Shown piece after piece: positions 37,815-50,600 of a stretch of DNA of 64,000 nt. Below the pieces are notes generated by a model. It made no database searches. It saw nothing but the letters and a program-made list of their open reading frames with translations, and had not been told where the DNA came from. Origin of the DNA: Campylorhamphus procurvoides (Eukaryota > Chordata > Aves > Passeriformes > Dendrocolaptidae); assembly GCA_013396655.1 (NCBI GenBank), contig WBMV01002679.1, forward strand, positions 155,557-219,556. The letters are read 5' to 3'. Both the position numbers and the translations under genes were made by a program. The stretch's first letter is position 1; each line of letters begins with the position of its first letter.

Positions 37815-37945
37815 CCAACTGACCAAAACCAGCCAACCAACAAAACCAACAAGAAAACTAACAAGCAAACAAACAAACCTGGAAAAGTCACCAATCTACC
37901 AAAAAACTACCAAAACGCAAACACCAAAAGAAACAAAACCAAAAC
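37815..37945. repeat. A/C-rich low-complexity tract (CAAA/CCAA-like)
   Basis: About 130 bp on the + strand almost lack G and T: AACCAGCCAACCAACAAAAC, ACAAGCAAACAAACAAAC and so on. It is an imperfect, decayed CAAA/CCAA microsatellite-like region. Confidence 0.8.
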
Positions 37946-40900
37946 CTGCTGTCTGAAGTAGAATCTGTGCTTTCCATCAGTCAGGAAGACATCACACTGT
38001 TACTAGAGTAAAGGATTTGTGTCCTGTAAGGGCCTGAGCACTTGCAATTTCAAGGTCTGCATTTGTATGCAGACCTGAAGAGGTATTTAAGTCTTTTATA
38101 TGTTGGAGTAAGATCTCTTTCTGGTATACTTGCGTACCAGTGACACACCTGTCCATCATATGGAAGAGTAAGTCCACTGAAATGGATGCAACAGCAGCAA
38201 TGCACACTTGGAGAGCTGTAGAACTCAATTGGGCACCTTTTAATAGCAAAGCCTTGGAAGTGACAACAGGAATACTTAAGTTATCAAACAGAGAAATGGA
38301 TACATATCCACACGAAGTTTCCTAGTCAGTTATGAGCAAGGTGTGCTTGACTTCAGTTATGTGCGAGAGTTCTTAGAGAAACTTGCATGAATTAAGTGGG
38401 ACTTTCCTGTGTTCCAGAAGGACCAGGTGGTTTGAATGAAGAACTTCTATTAAAGTTTCACAGTTCTTTATAGATAACTTTTAGAGAACAATATCTACAT
38501 TTGGGTTAATAGTAATCATTAAGTCTCTCCTGGTTTCCATTTGTCTTACAGAGAAAAATACATGGTGGTTAGCTGGGCCACCAGCAATGTAAATGGGATT
38601 TGAATGACATTCCTGAGGCCAGTTCAGGAGAGGCAGCATGGATGCATGACATGCATGTTGGCCTTCCTAGGCTTCAGGCATTTAGTTAGGTTAGGTTTGG
38701 GAGACTACTGCCAGATAGCTATCAGAAATGGGTGGAGTAGACTCCTTGTTATGTGAATTCAAAGCCTATGCTTCAAGGATGGATTTGTGGAGAAACTGAA
38801 GGATTATATCTTCTGCACTACTTCCTTGTTGGCACTGCCCAAGAGTAGAAGCATTTGGCTTTAAGTGACAGAGCCAGAAACATTGTGTATGCCTCCAACA
38901 CTAGATTAAACCTTTCTTTGGGCCGAAAGAGAGTTCTGGCTCTTCTCCAGTTAATGCAAGATCTCAGAATAAAGGCCAAGAAATACCTGTTCAATTACTA
39001 AATGGTTCTTCAGCCTAATGGCCTGGTTTGTCTAACTCACTTGCAAATTCCCATTTGCTTCTCAGCATACTTTTTAAAAGTATGTTTCTCCTTGGCAAAT
39101 ATAGATAGCAGTAGCAGAATAAATGCTTTTATGTGAAACGTCTCTTGAAGATGTACAGAACAGCACCTGTCTAATACTGTTGCAAATGCCTGAAACTTAC
39201 TCTCAGTACCTCTTTCTTTGAAGTGTCCTCCTGTCCACTAAGCTCATCCCTTGTTTTCTTCACTCTCCTGTCTAATGGGAAGAAAGCCTCCTCCAAAACT
39301 CCCTCCTTGTCCCTTAGTCTAGTTGAGGATGTCCTGATGTCTCAGCAGGATGAAGCTTCAGTGCGACACCCGTCAGCTGTGCTTTCCACAGAAGCTGATT
39401 GCTTTGCTGTCAAGGCCTGGTCAAGGACTGGGAAAGAGACAAATCTGGATCAATCCTCACATGTCCTGTAGTCAACTCTTTTCTGGTGCTCAAGTGGAAA
39501 TTGTATGTGTATCATAGACTTTCAGGAGTTGGACTGCAGCTCCAAAGCACTAGTCCTAAACATCTTGACAGATTCTCATTCCATGCCATAACAGCATTAG
39601 CACACATGAAAAGCTGATTGAAACAAGGGTGTCACCTGGGGGCACTATTGCAGCCAGATTCTCATATCTTGTGTCATTTGCATTTGAAAGTTTATAGCAG
39701 CAGAATATATTTCTGGTAAAACTGCTCCTTATCAGTAGATTTCTTTTAGCTCAACCACTGGTTATAATTTTAAGTGATCTGTGCCACTGAGTGGGAAAAC
39801 AACAGCAAAAAATGCTAATAAAGAAACTTAATTTCCTAAGTTGCTTGCTCTTGAAGTTTAACTTTTTTTGATGAGCCAAACCTTATTTTATCTTTAAAAA
39901 TTTCCTACAAAACAGTAATCATTTCCCTGTAAGTTCTGCCAAAGCAAATATGCACATCATTTTATCTTGTGAGATAAGCTGATGTTCCATATCCTTTGCT
40001 TCTAAATACACTTTCTATGGGAAAAAGACAGTCTGTTTCCAAGATGAGTTTCCAATATCCATGTCTGTTGGAAGAGAAAAAAAAACGCTTTAGAGCATTT
40101 ATTGCACTCTTTTCTGTAGTTAACCCTTATACCACACATGTATATCTCTGGTTTTATTTTGTAGTAGGTAAGGGGAAATAACAGAAAAGAAAAACACTTT
40201 CAGTTGTGTTTGTGACATTGTATGTGCAATAGGGTTGCAGTGAAATAATAAATAGATTAATTAAAAATGTTGACAAAACAGAACTCATGCTATTTGTGAT
40301 ATTGAGAGTCACTGAAAATTGTGTCACTGATACCTTATACACTTCTTATATTTGGAAAAACCAGGTAATTACCATGCTAAAATGGACCTCTGCAAAGTCT
40401 CATCCTCTTTTCTTCTATAGTTTTAAAAGTCCCAACTCAACAAGGAAAATGTACCAAATGGTATGTCACAGTAGACTTGAAAAAGGAAGGTACTAAAAGT
40501 GTTAGCTAGACAGGGGCATCCACTGTTCCTGTGAACTATTTTGACTTTCTGCAAGAGTTTTAAGATTAGTGAGTAAATTTTTCCTGGACTTATTACTAGT
40601 GGCCTTTAGCAACTGCTGCATGACATGACCTTTTCAGTATATTTATCAGTCTCAGCCTCATGGATGAGGCAGTGTTATAAATGTAGTTGCTGGGCAAGGA
40701 ATGACCGATTTAAGAAGACTGTTCCAAAATCAGGCTTTTATAGGGGTGCTTTGAAACTCATGTGATAATTGAGTAGTTGTTTTACTTGAGGGACATGCTG
40801 ACTTATTAAATTGGTTTTCTGATACTTCCCTGTGGCATTTCTTGCATGCACCTATGAAGCTTCAGATATTACAGGATACCTTCATATCAGTCAGTGAGAA

Positions 40901-41114
40901 AACTTCTGTTAATTTTGATGCTGCAGGGTGAAGACTTAGGTACCTCGGTGAATTTCTGTACAAATTCAGCATTCTGCATTTTACCCTTGAAAGATCAAAC
41001 ACACACACAGAGAAGCACACACAAAATATTTCTGCAGTGATTAATTTACAGAAAAATTAATGTGTCTATGTGTGGTCATGCATTCATGTGTTACATTCCT
41101 GGTACTTATTGGTG

Positions 41115-41159
41115 GATTTTACATTCCCAGATTTCACATTCCCAGGTTTTACATGCCCT
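41115..41159. repeat. 15-bp imperfect tandem repeat, three units
   Basis: GATTTTACATTCCCA (41115-41129), GATTTCACATTCCCA (41130-41144) and GGTTTTACATGCCCT (41145-41159) lie head to tail. Because the unit is a multiple of three, the - strand shows a GNVKS-like repeat, but it lies in a short chance frame. Confidence 0.9.
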
Positions 41160-43262
41160 CTCAAAGCTTTGACATATTTCACTGGCAGATATGAATAGGC
41201 AAAGAAAGATTGTAACCTAAAGGCAGATTGGGATGAGACAGGAGAATGCCATGACCCAGTGTTTGTGATATTAGAATAAGGAGGAAAAAAATGCTTAATC
41301 AATCATCTCATTTTAACCTCTGATTTCCAATAGAACAATATTTGTATGTAGTGTCAATGACCTAAGTGTTGCTATTTGAACCTGTTTTAAGTAGTTTTTT
41401 CTGATAAAATTTGTAAAGTTTTGATAAATTATATACTTAGTGTATTTTTTTTCTCATTTTCTGTATTATGACTGCCCTGCAGGACTTAAGATTTCCAGTG
41501 TGACTCAGTTACTGTCATTAGCACCTGTTTTAGAACCTGGAGCCTGTCCAGGGCTGGGTCTTGTTTCATAGCAGGTGCTTCATCACATGGCTATGAAATC
41601 TGGAATGTAAACAGTGAAGAAATTCTCATTGTGTGTGATCCTGCATCTTTGATTTTGCCATTTGTGTAGATAAATAACCCTCTTTACTCACTGGCTTCAA
41701 AACACTCAACTTGTCTCGTAGGTTTGTAAAGGCTTCTCCTGACCAGCAAGATGGTCCCTGAGCTGAGGTCTGTCCCTACTTGCTGCTGGAACTTGCTCTT
41801 TTGGGAAATAAGACACTCTAACATATGAAGTGGGGTACATCTGAGGTGCACAGATTAAAGAATCCAGTGACTAGGTCTGATGTTTGCTCATGTTGGTCGT
41901 TGCTGAATGTGATGTCACCTGTGGCTGACTCATTCCTTATAGAAGGCAATTCCCAGTTACTGTGAGTTCCTTCTATATTGTGTTCTGTAAGTGAATGTAA
42001 AAATAAGCAAACGCACTTTTGCTTTTTTTGTTTATATATTCTGCCAGCAATGTGAAAAGGGAGCAGACCTCCAATGAGTTTGTTTTCTGTTGTCCAAAAT
42101 GCCTGAGACTCCCCAGTACCAGTTGACAAGAGAAGAAAGTGAAAAAAGAATCCATGAAGACCTGACAAATTTCTGGCTTCATGGGGCAAGGCCAACAGAG
42201 AGAGTTGTACATTACTGAAAATGTACAAAATTATCAAGTAAAGCATAGAATTTAAAGAATGTTTAAAGAATGACTTCTTGTAAATTTTATAGACAATTCC
42301 TCCACTTGTTCAGAACTGCTCCCTGAGGTATATATTCAAAAGTCCTGCCAGAAGGAGCAGATTTGAAGCTCTCCGCAGTTTAAGTTATTCATATAGAGCA
42401 ACTCATTTTAGAGCAATCATCAACACTTCATTGTGGCTTGAATAGGCAGTGATAGACATGTACCAGAACTCTAGGAGGCTACAGCCAGTTGAAATCCCAA
42501 AATTACAAACTCTTTGAGAACCTGCACTCTAGTTTATTTTATGGCAGGGTTATTTGTTGCCCCTTCTCTCCACCTTTTGTTATGCTGAAATGAGTTCTTC
42601 TGGTAGATGCTGATCTGGACTGGGGACAGAAACACTGTTGGAGTCCAGCAAAGAGGGGTGGGGAAGCTTGGAAAGAACTAGAGGAAGAGTGGGAGAAGGT
42701 TGCATGGTACATGCGACTCTACAATATAGAGATGAATTTAAGGAGAAAGACTACATAGTGACATTCAAGACACAAAACCAGCTAAAGCAAGTTGATCTGT
42801 GAGCTTCCAAAATGGTAGCAAGACTGGATTCAAATAAATGTATTTAAAAAAAAACGGTAAACAACTCTTCCAATTTTCAAATATATTTCCCCCCTAGTTT
42901 TCCTTTGTTTTTTTTCTTAGTTTTTCATTCAGTTCTGTTCAGAACTATGTGGATGTATCCTCAAGTTTTGGATTTTAAGATTCTAATACTGCAAATCTAT
43001 GTATCAGATAAGATTTAAGTACTTGATAAATTATTTTTAAAGAAATCCATGAAGGTATATAGGACTGTAAAAAAAACCCAAACCTTCAGAAAAAAAGAGA
43101 TTTCAATGGGATAAAATGTTTTAATCTCTCTATGTCATGTTATATAGGAAAGAAAATGAACCCATTGGACAAATTCAGAATTTATATTGAATTTATATAT
43201 TTTCAAGCACTATTAGTAATTTGTTATGAGTTTTTAATTTTTTCTTATATGTCACACACGAA

Positions 43263-43944
43263 AGAATAGAATCAGAATATTCTGAGTTAGAAGTGGCCCA
43301 CAAGGGTTATTGAGTCCATCTGCTGGTCCTACACAGGAGGGCCCCAAGAATCACACCATGTGCCTGAGAGCATTGTCCAGATGCTTCTGGAACTCTGTCA
43401 GGCTTGGTGCTGTGACCACTTCCCTGGGGAGCCTGTTCCAGTGCCCAACAAACCTCTGGTTGAAGAACTTTTTTCTAATATCCAGCCTAAACTTCTCCTG
43501 ACACAATTTCAGGCCGCTCTCTCAGGTCCTGTCACTGGTCACCACAGAGAAGAGATCAGTTTCTGCCCCTCCTCTTCCCCTCACGAGGAAGTTGTAACTG
43601 CAGTGAGGTCTCCTCTCAGTCTCCTCTTCTCCAGGATGAACAAAGCAAAGGACCTCATCTTCTCCCCCTGCAGCTTCCCCTCCAGACTCTTCACCATCTT
43701 CATAGCTCTCTTTTGGACACTTTCTAATATCTTTACCTCCTTCTTATACTGTGCCACCCAAAACTTCACACAATATTTCAGGTGAGGCTGCCCCAGTGCA
43801 GAGCAGAGTGGGACAATCCCCTTCCTTGCCTGTCTGGCAATGCTTTGCCTGATGCCCCCCAGGACACGGTTGGCCCTCTTGGCTGCCAGGGCACTGCTGA
43901 CTCATATACAACTTGCCATCAACCAGGACCCCTATATGGTTTCA
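43263..43944 (-). mobile_element. CR1 LINE 3' fragment, about 680 bp, - strand
   Basis: The + strand carries the reverse complement of an avian CR1 3' end: AGAATAGAATCAGAATATTC, then GGCCCACAAGGGTTATTGAGTCC, CAAGAATCACACCATGTGCCTGAGAGC, GGCTTGGTGCTGTGACCACTTCCCTGGGGAGCC, GTCACTGGTCACCACAGAGAAGAGATC, CTCAGTCTCCTCTTCTCCAGG, GCCCCAGTGCAGAGCAGAGTGGGACAATCCCC and GACACGGTTGGCCCTCTTGGCTGCCAGGGC. This is a different CR1 subfamily from the copies near 2690 and 5322 and is the least decayed one in the window. The 141-codon + strand frame at 43360-43785 is a shadow of the element. Confidence 0.93.
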
Positions 43945-46239
43945 ACTTCTTTAAAATAAAGAATAGCATTTATTCAAGGAAAGTGAAAAGCAATGTTATA
44001 CTGGTTCACTAACCAGAAAAGACTGTAGTTCCTGTTTGCAAAACCTGTCTGAGAGCAGCTGTCAGAGTGGTCAGATGTAAATTTACAAGCACCCTTTTTC
44101 CCATCTCATGAGACTGAGAAAGAGGACGGGGAATGAATATAAATTATAACATGTTCAGCTGAAAACAATTGGCCTAACTTGGAAAGAATACCAGTCAAAA
44201 ACCTCATGCTTCTTCCATATCCTAAGGCTTGAAAGAAAAATGTGCATCTGGAGCTTCTGTAAATATGGATGAAGCTGCAAATGTAATAAGTGAAGCTAAT
44301 AAAATTAGTCTATCATATTCTAGTATGTCTAATGTCTATATGGCCAATGGAATTTTTATTGAAGTGATTTTGAATTTTTCTAGCTTCAGTTCATTGATGT
44401 TAACAAATACATTTTAGGGTCTATACTTTTAAAGGCAATACAGAGGGTAGAAAAGGAAAGTAACTGAGTTTGAGATTCTTGTGGATATGGTTGCTGAATC
44501 CTTCTGACAGGTAGAGAAGATTGCATACCATTCTTTTATTTGAAAACATGGAGAAGCCACAGCATAAAGACTTCAGTAGTTTTATGCTGATATTTTGAGG
44601 AATGTATGAAACTGAATAGCTCAGTCCTGACTTTACAGTCTGTCCCAGTGAAGTTCCAGTGAAACTCCAGACCAGCTTCAAGAATGAAGCAATAAAGTGC
44701 AATATAATTGAGCAGTTGAGTGACTTTCTATTTGAAAAAGGGTTTTTCCAGCATCAGTCTCTTTGGTCTAAGCATCCAATCCAAGCGGTTTCCAGGTACC
44801 TGAGGATTCCCTTTAATGCAATAGGACTAATAATGGCTGTATTACTGGGTAACTCAGGTTGCTTTATATCTTCACTTAAAATACAGGAATTCTGAGCATC
44901 TCAAACTCTTCACAAACACTAAGTGAACAAGGTCTTAATTCACCCGTCACACATACTGTAGGAATGCATTACTTGTACACTGGTAGCAGCCATTCTGAGA
45001 TGAGAAAGCCTGGGCATAGAAGAACTAATTGACAGAATGCTTTGCTGATCATGATATAAGTTCTGTCCTATGGATAGCATTGAATTTTTAGCAGTAGTAT
45101 CTGCAATTTGTCTCGAAATTTTCAGAGGGGCTTGCTTTTGGAGTGGTAGTATTTAAAATGGTATATCAGAGCAAAGTTTTGTTTATTTCCTGACATTTAC
45201 CTGTGGAAATTGCTATGAATGCAGCTCATTATACTGAACTATTTTTTCCTCATCCTGTTGAGGTTCTTTGGTAGGCTGTGTCTAATTTGCATTGTGAATA
45301 CTGCCTCTACCCACATATCCTTTCAGGTTTCAGCCACATTTCTTTTCAAGTTTCCCTTTGATACCATTCTTTCTTTCTTGTTTTGTTAGGCTTGATAATC
45401 TTTTTCATTCTTAATGCAACCTGAGTAGAAAGAATGGTTTCTGGCTCTAAGCCCCTAGAAAACAATTTCTGATCTCTTCAGCATGAATGTAAGGAAGTGG
45501 AACAGAAGTATATGAAACTCTTTATGAGCTAGATCTTGACAGATAGCAGTATCTTTCATAAAGAAGTGAGTATGCTTGCTGCCAGAATATGCTGCTGTCT
45601 CTGCCCCAAATTCTATTTTTATTTCTGTTCTCCTTAGCAGAACTGAACAATAAAAGATTCATTTAACTCTTCTTCAAAATTATTTTATTTTTTTTAATTA
45701 CTTTCTAGCCTAACTCCAAAGTGCAGGCTGCAAAGTAGAGATGAGGTCTTTGTAGAACAGCACATACTGATCCTCCACGAGGCAGCCATGTCTGGCTGGC
45801 CTAGGTTTTTATTTCATTAAGTGCTCAGTTTTCTTGGTTAAGCTTGACTCAGAAATGAATTTTTTTTCAAACTGAATCGGAGTTGAATTTTACTGCCCAA
45901 AGTTTTAAAGGGGTTGCATCTGCCTGGGCCATGGCCATGAAGAAGGTGGGTGCAGAGCACATGGGGTCACTTCTGCTGCTTCCAGCCTGGAAAGGGAAAC
46001 AAGAACAGCAGAGGATGTCACTCCACAAATATGGCAATGCTCATTGTGTTGGTGCCTAGCCTACCACAGCTAGCCACTTCGCTTATGTGGGATACCTGGC
46101 TCTGTTGTCAATATCCGAAAAAGTGATTACTGTTAACTCTTCTTGACTTTCACCAGAGTAAAAATGTTTGGAATGATAAAAGATATATTTCCATAGATAG
46201 ATCATGTAGGTCACACACACACCTACACCTACACCCTTC
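43945..46239. other. Intergenic sequence between two CR1 pieces, no gene seen
   Basis: AT-rich DNA with only short frames on both strands and no assignable repeat. Confidence 0.5.
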
Positions 46240-46430
46240 GGGTTGGTCAGGTTGGAAGGGACCACAGTGGGGCATCTGATCCAACCTCTCTGTTCAAACA
46301 GGATCACTCCAGAGCACATGCCACAGGATTGTGTCCAGACAGTTCTTGAATATCTCAAGCGAGAGAGACTCCACAGCTTCTCTGGGAAACCTGTACTGGT
46401 GTGAGTCATCCTCACAGTAAAGCCCTTGAA
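46240..46430 (-). mobile_element. CR1 LINE 3' fragment, about 190 bp, - strand
   Basis: GGTCAGGTTGGAAGGGACCACAG, ATCTGATCCAACCTCTCTGTTCAAACAGG, CACAGGATTGTGTCCAGACAGTTCTTGAATATCTC and GACTCCACAGCTTCTCTGGGAAACCTGT, ending at CTCACAGTAAAG, match the reverse complement of the common CR1 3' terminus. Only the last 190 bp remain. Confidence 0.88.
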
Positions 46431-46914
46431 CTCTTCAGTAAGGTTCTGAGCCCTAATGGGCTAAATTCCACTAAAATCCTGCTTAGTTAAGCAAAGTCCA
46501 CATCCTTGAACAAAGTGTTTAGGCTTCTTGAGCTACCTAAGTTACAGAAATCATAATGTTATAACTGAAAACCATGAGGAAAATAGGTGGAAAAGGAGAA
46601 GCATTTTTGTGCAAAAAACAGATACATAGAGACAAATTTTGGTTGAAAGCTGTTCTACTTTTTATCCACAAGGGAATGATTAGGATAAATTGCATTTAAT
46701 TTTTTTTTTCCATAAGGATAGTCATTGAATTTTAGCATCAGATAACTCCATATTATATGCATTAAAGAAAACTTTTGTTCCAGTTCCAAAGCAATGATTT
46801 AATTAGAATTGCATTCTAATGGAGAATGCATTAGTTCATTATCAGGTAATTTTTTCCTGGTTTATGTATCTAAAAGCACTGTTACTCTAAAGAGTTGTTT
46901 GTTTTTTGGTTTTT

Positions 46915-46934
46915 TGTTTGTTTGTTTGTTTGTG
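46915..46934. repeat. (GTTT)n microsatellite
   Basis: Five GTTT units following a T/G-rich lead-in. Confidence 0.9.
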
Positions 46935-47639
46935 TTTTCCCCAGAAAGCTTTGTGCTAAACATGATGAAGAGAACTACGATGGTTATGATATTTAACAAT
47001 TCGGCATCTTAAATAGAACTCTGAATTTCAGCTGCTGTCATTCTTCATGTCCTACTATTTGGCCTCAAATTTGCAGATAGAGTTTGTTATTTGCCCATAC
47101 ATTCATCTGCAATTTGCTTTTTATCACTGAAGTTTTGCAGGTCAATGTAACAACTGCAGGATATCTGCAAGTGAATAAAAAATAATACAATGCACCAGCT
47201 ATTAAGGGTCTTCAGTTAGGCCAAAGTGTGGTCAGGAAAAGTAACAGACTTAATTTACAGACAAGGGTAGTGAAGTAGAGAGAACATAAGTATTTAGCTT
47301 GAATTTTATATATATATATGTATATCTTGCAAAGTTTTGTCCAGCTCAGGATACTGATCAGTGAAGAAGGCTTTATTCTTTAGTTATTCTTTCAATAAAA
47401 TACTGGTGGCAGTTGAGCAGGGATAATTTTCACCCAAAATTATGTTAGAAAATAATATTGCATCTGAAATGCTACATTTGCATGTTCCTAATCTCTTTAA
47501 TTGAATTTAATTTAAAAGGTGTTTAATTTCTTGGCAGATGTCTTCTTACTGTAGTTTTGATTCCTTCTTATTTAGACAGCTTTTGTCCAGGTCATTTGCC
47601 TCTTTTCTCTCCACTTACTCTGTGAAGATTTAGAAAAAC

Positions 47640-47669
47640 AACCAACCAACCAACCAACCAACCAACCAA
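47640..47669. repeat. (AACC)n microsatellite
   Basis: About seven AACC units, then CAAACAAAACCCCC. Confidence 0.93.
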
Positions 47670-50600
47670 ACAAAACCCCCAAAAAACAACGAGGAAGAAA
47701 GAAGAGCCTGTCACTGGTTTGCACTTCATATCTTTACTGAGGGCAAGAGGTACTAGTGTTACCAACAGCAAAAGAATGCTCGTCTACAAATCCTAAGAGT
47801 TTCAAGCAAGAAACTGTGGTACAGTGAACATGTATCCTCATTTAGAGATAAATACACCCCTGCCTTTGCTGCCCTGCCTAAGGTCAAAGGATAAATCTGT
47901 GTAGAAAAGCACCTGTTAATGTCTTTGATATGATGGGTGGGTGTTCTGAGTCTAAAAAAAAATGGTTTTAAGGGAAAAGAAAGTGAAAACTATAATAAAT
48001 AGCTCCATTGAAGAGTTTAAATCAGCCCTGGGGCACTGTTACTCCTTTTGTTTACAGAGAAAGACAGGGTAGTATTGTCTGGAGAGCTGTGTTGTTCACC
48101 TCTGGAGGATCTGGTCTCATGATCTGAAAGATCAAAGTCCTGTGGTTTCCTTGGCCCTACAGATTCTTGCTTCCTGCCTCTGATTTTCTGGCAGCTGAAG
48201 GTACTGGGGAGTAAAGCTTTCTGAGGAAGGCTGTTCTCTTCAAGAGAGAAACTTGTAAGGGTCTTAAAAGCTTATGTCATTATGGGACTACAGAATGGTT
48301 CTATTATGCTCTGGTGTTTTCCTTGCCTTTCCCCAAGTTTTTTTCTGATGTGTGAAGCTATTGAAAGGCTGTTCCTTTACAAACCTCTGATTTTTTTTTA
48401 ATATTTTTTTTATTTGGCTCATTTGGCAAATTTCAAATACTGTGGCCTCTCTGAGGAGGAAAGGGGAAAGGAGTATTTATTCCTTTGCTCGCATGCTTTC
48501 TTTGAAATAGTTATGTATAAACACAGGAGAAGGACTTCAGGAGCTTCGACCCTGAGAGATGGGTGAGGGTGGAGGAGCAACCTCTTTGAGACAGATATTT
48601 CTGAGAAGTAATTACTAGCAGCATGCCCATGAAACTGAAAATGGTGCTGGGCTTTCATGCCGAGTTTAAAATTGCTACTGTTATCTAGTTAGTATAGACT
48701 GGGTAGATTTAATAAAATGTTGGTGTTGTTTAAGTCCCATCAAAGAAAAATTTTCAGACAGACGTGTTCTCTTTGAGGAAAAGACAGAGGATGAGCTATA
48801 TTTTGCTCAGCAGATAAAAATCTTTGCTTTCCCCTAAGAGAAAATATCTGTGTCTATAGCAAGAATAGAAGATACCTTTTTTTTTCCTGCTGTCAAGTGC
48901 CTGTAGAGCAATCAGAAACAAGCCTGTTCAGCACAGACCAGCTTGCACACAGAAGGCAAGTAGGCTTTGGGGACTTTAAAAAGAAAAAAAAATCCTCAAA
49001 CCAAACTTAACATGCTTTTGTGAAAGAAATAAGATATTGGCCAGTTCAAATGTTCATCATTAGCCACAACTGATTTGCACATAGTGGTCTTTTAAATGAG
49101 TCTTGAATACATTTCCATCACTTGTCCAATTCACTGTTTTGTAACATAATTCCTTGGCAGTGACCACTTGTTTGCACATCCATACTGACAATATCATCCA
49201 GTATTTGGATTCTGTAATACAGTATTTGACCTGAACAGCTTTAGAAGCATGTGACAGTAATTATGTGATAATTTTGGATCACTGCAGAAGTAAAATAGTT
49301 AAAGAGCAGGCTTTAGAAAGAAAATTGATACAACATCTTCTTCAGCACTTCATTTTTGTGTTTATTCTAACTAAAATAATAGAAATATTAAACATGTCAG
49401 GGCAAATCCCCGTCTTAGATGCTACTGTCTTAAATCCTTAGAAGTGAGAGAAGATTCTTTAGATTTATGCCAATGTCATTGAAAATACAACTTGGCCTTA
49501 ATTGAATCTTCTTGTTTGACAAGATTTGTAACTTTCTACTGGAAAGATGAAGGAAAATGGATATTTCATTCTGATGTCAGCCAGGAGAGTACTTCCAGCC
49601 TGATCACAAAGGGGTTTGGTTTCCCCAAAAAGTTCATGATACTTTCCGAGTTGAAATGGAACTTCAAATTCCTGATAATCAGTAATTATGTATTTGGGGG
49701 CCAGGGTCCTCTGGATTTCCAGACCTGTCAACTCTGGCAGCAAATTATGTTGTCCAAATAGAAGACGAAACATTCCCACACATATAAGGTAAGACATCTA
49801 GGAAAGATTAAAATAAAAAATAAATAAATTGTAAAAAATGTCATAAATGATCAAAAGAAATAAATTTGTGTTTTTCCTTGGTAAAATTTTGCATGTAACA
49901 ATGAAATCAAACTCAATAATTAAAAATATTTATCTGCTTCACAATGGTTTAAAGAAATAAGCTATGTTTTTCATGTCTTAGTTTAAAACAACAAAAGAGA
50001 CTCAAAGATTTCAGCCAGTCTAACACTTGCTTTAACAGTGAGTGTAGCTTTTTGCTGGAGAGAATACAGAATTCTTCTTGAGACAGTTTCAACAGGTTAT
50101 TTTCTTAGTTGCTCTCTGAAGTATTCTTCGTATCCATGAAGATTATTATGAACCAGAAGACCAACATTTTAATTTTTTTCTGCTACTGCACCCATGAGAC
50201 AAAATGCCATAGCAACAAGGAGAATGGCAGTCAGGTCATATACTCATAGCATGCTTGGCTCTGGGCCAGGGTAGTACACCACTGTGCATGTCTAGAGCTT
50301 ACTATTATTTACCTCTGGCATGTGTAGTTCCCTGAGGCCTTCAAACAAACAAAAAAAACCCTGCTTTTGGCAAGTGGAAAGTCTAGTCACTTCACACCTA
50401 AGATATGGTGTTAATAAAGAACTAGCAATTCTTTTTAAAACTTTGTGCAAATCATTCAAATTAGATTTATTTATAATTATGAAGGAGAGCAGTGAAGTTT
50501 TAATGAGCAGCTATGCTGTGCATTATCTGTGCACAAAGCAGATGTAATGATGCATTATAAATGCTGAGAAAATTTAATCAGTGGAGAAAAAAATATAATG

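Larger units (their letters stand above)
34241..43262. other. Gene-desert-like sequence, no gene seen
   Basis: Nine kilobases of AT-rich DNA. A strand-biased A/C-rich patch lies at about 37815-37945 and a three-unit 15-bp repeat at 41115-41159. The longest open frames (122 codons at 35061-35429 and 142 codons at 41818-42246, both on the - strand) lack motifs, splice context or biased codon use, and are treated as chance. Confidence 0.5.

Noticed and set aside
37765..37956. 63-codon K/T/P-rich frame
   Set aside because: Product of the A/C-rich low-complexity tract.
41818..42246. 142-codon - strand open frame, longest non-transposon frame in the window
   Set aside because: No recognisable motif, no CpG or codon bias unlike the flanks, no splice or promoter context. 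The overlapping second - strand frame at 41973-42212 shows that the area is simply poor in stops.
43360..43785. 141-codon + strand open frame
   Set aside because: It is the reverse strand of a CR1 element, not a gene.
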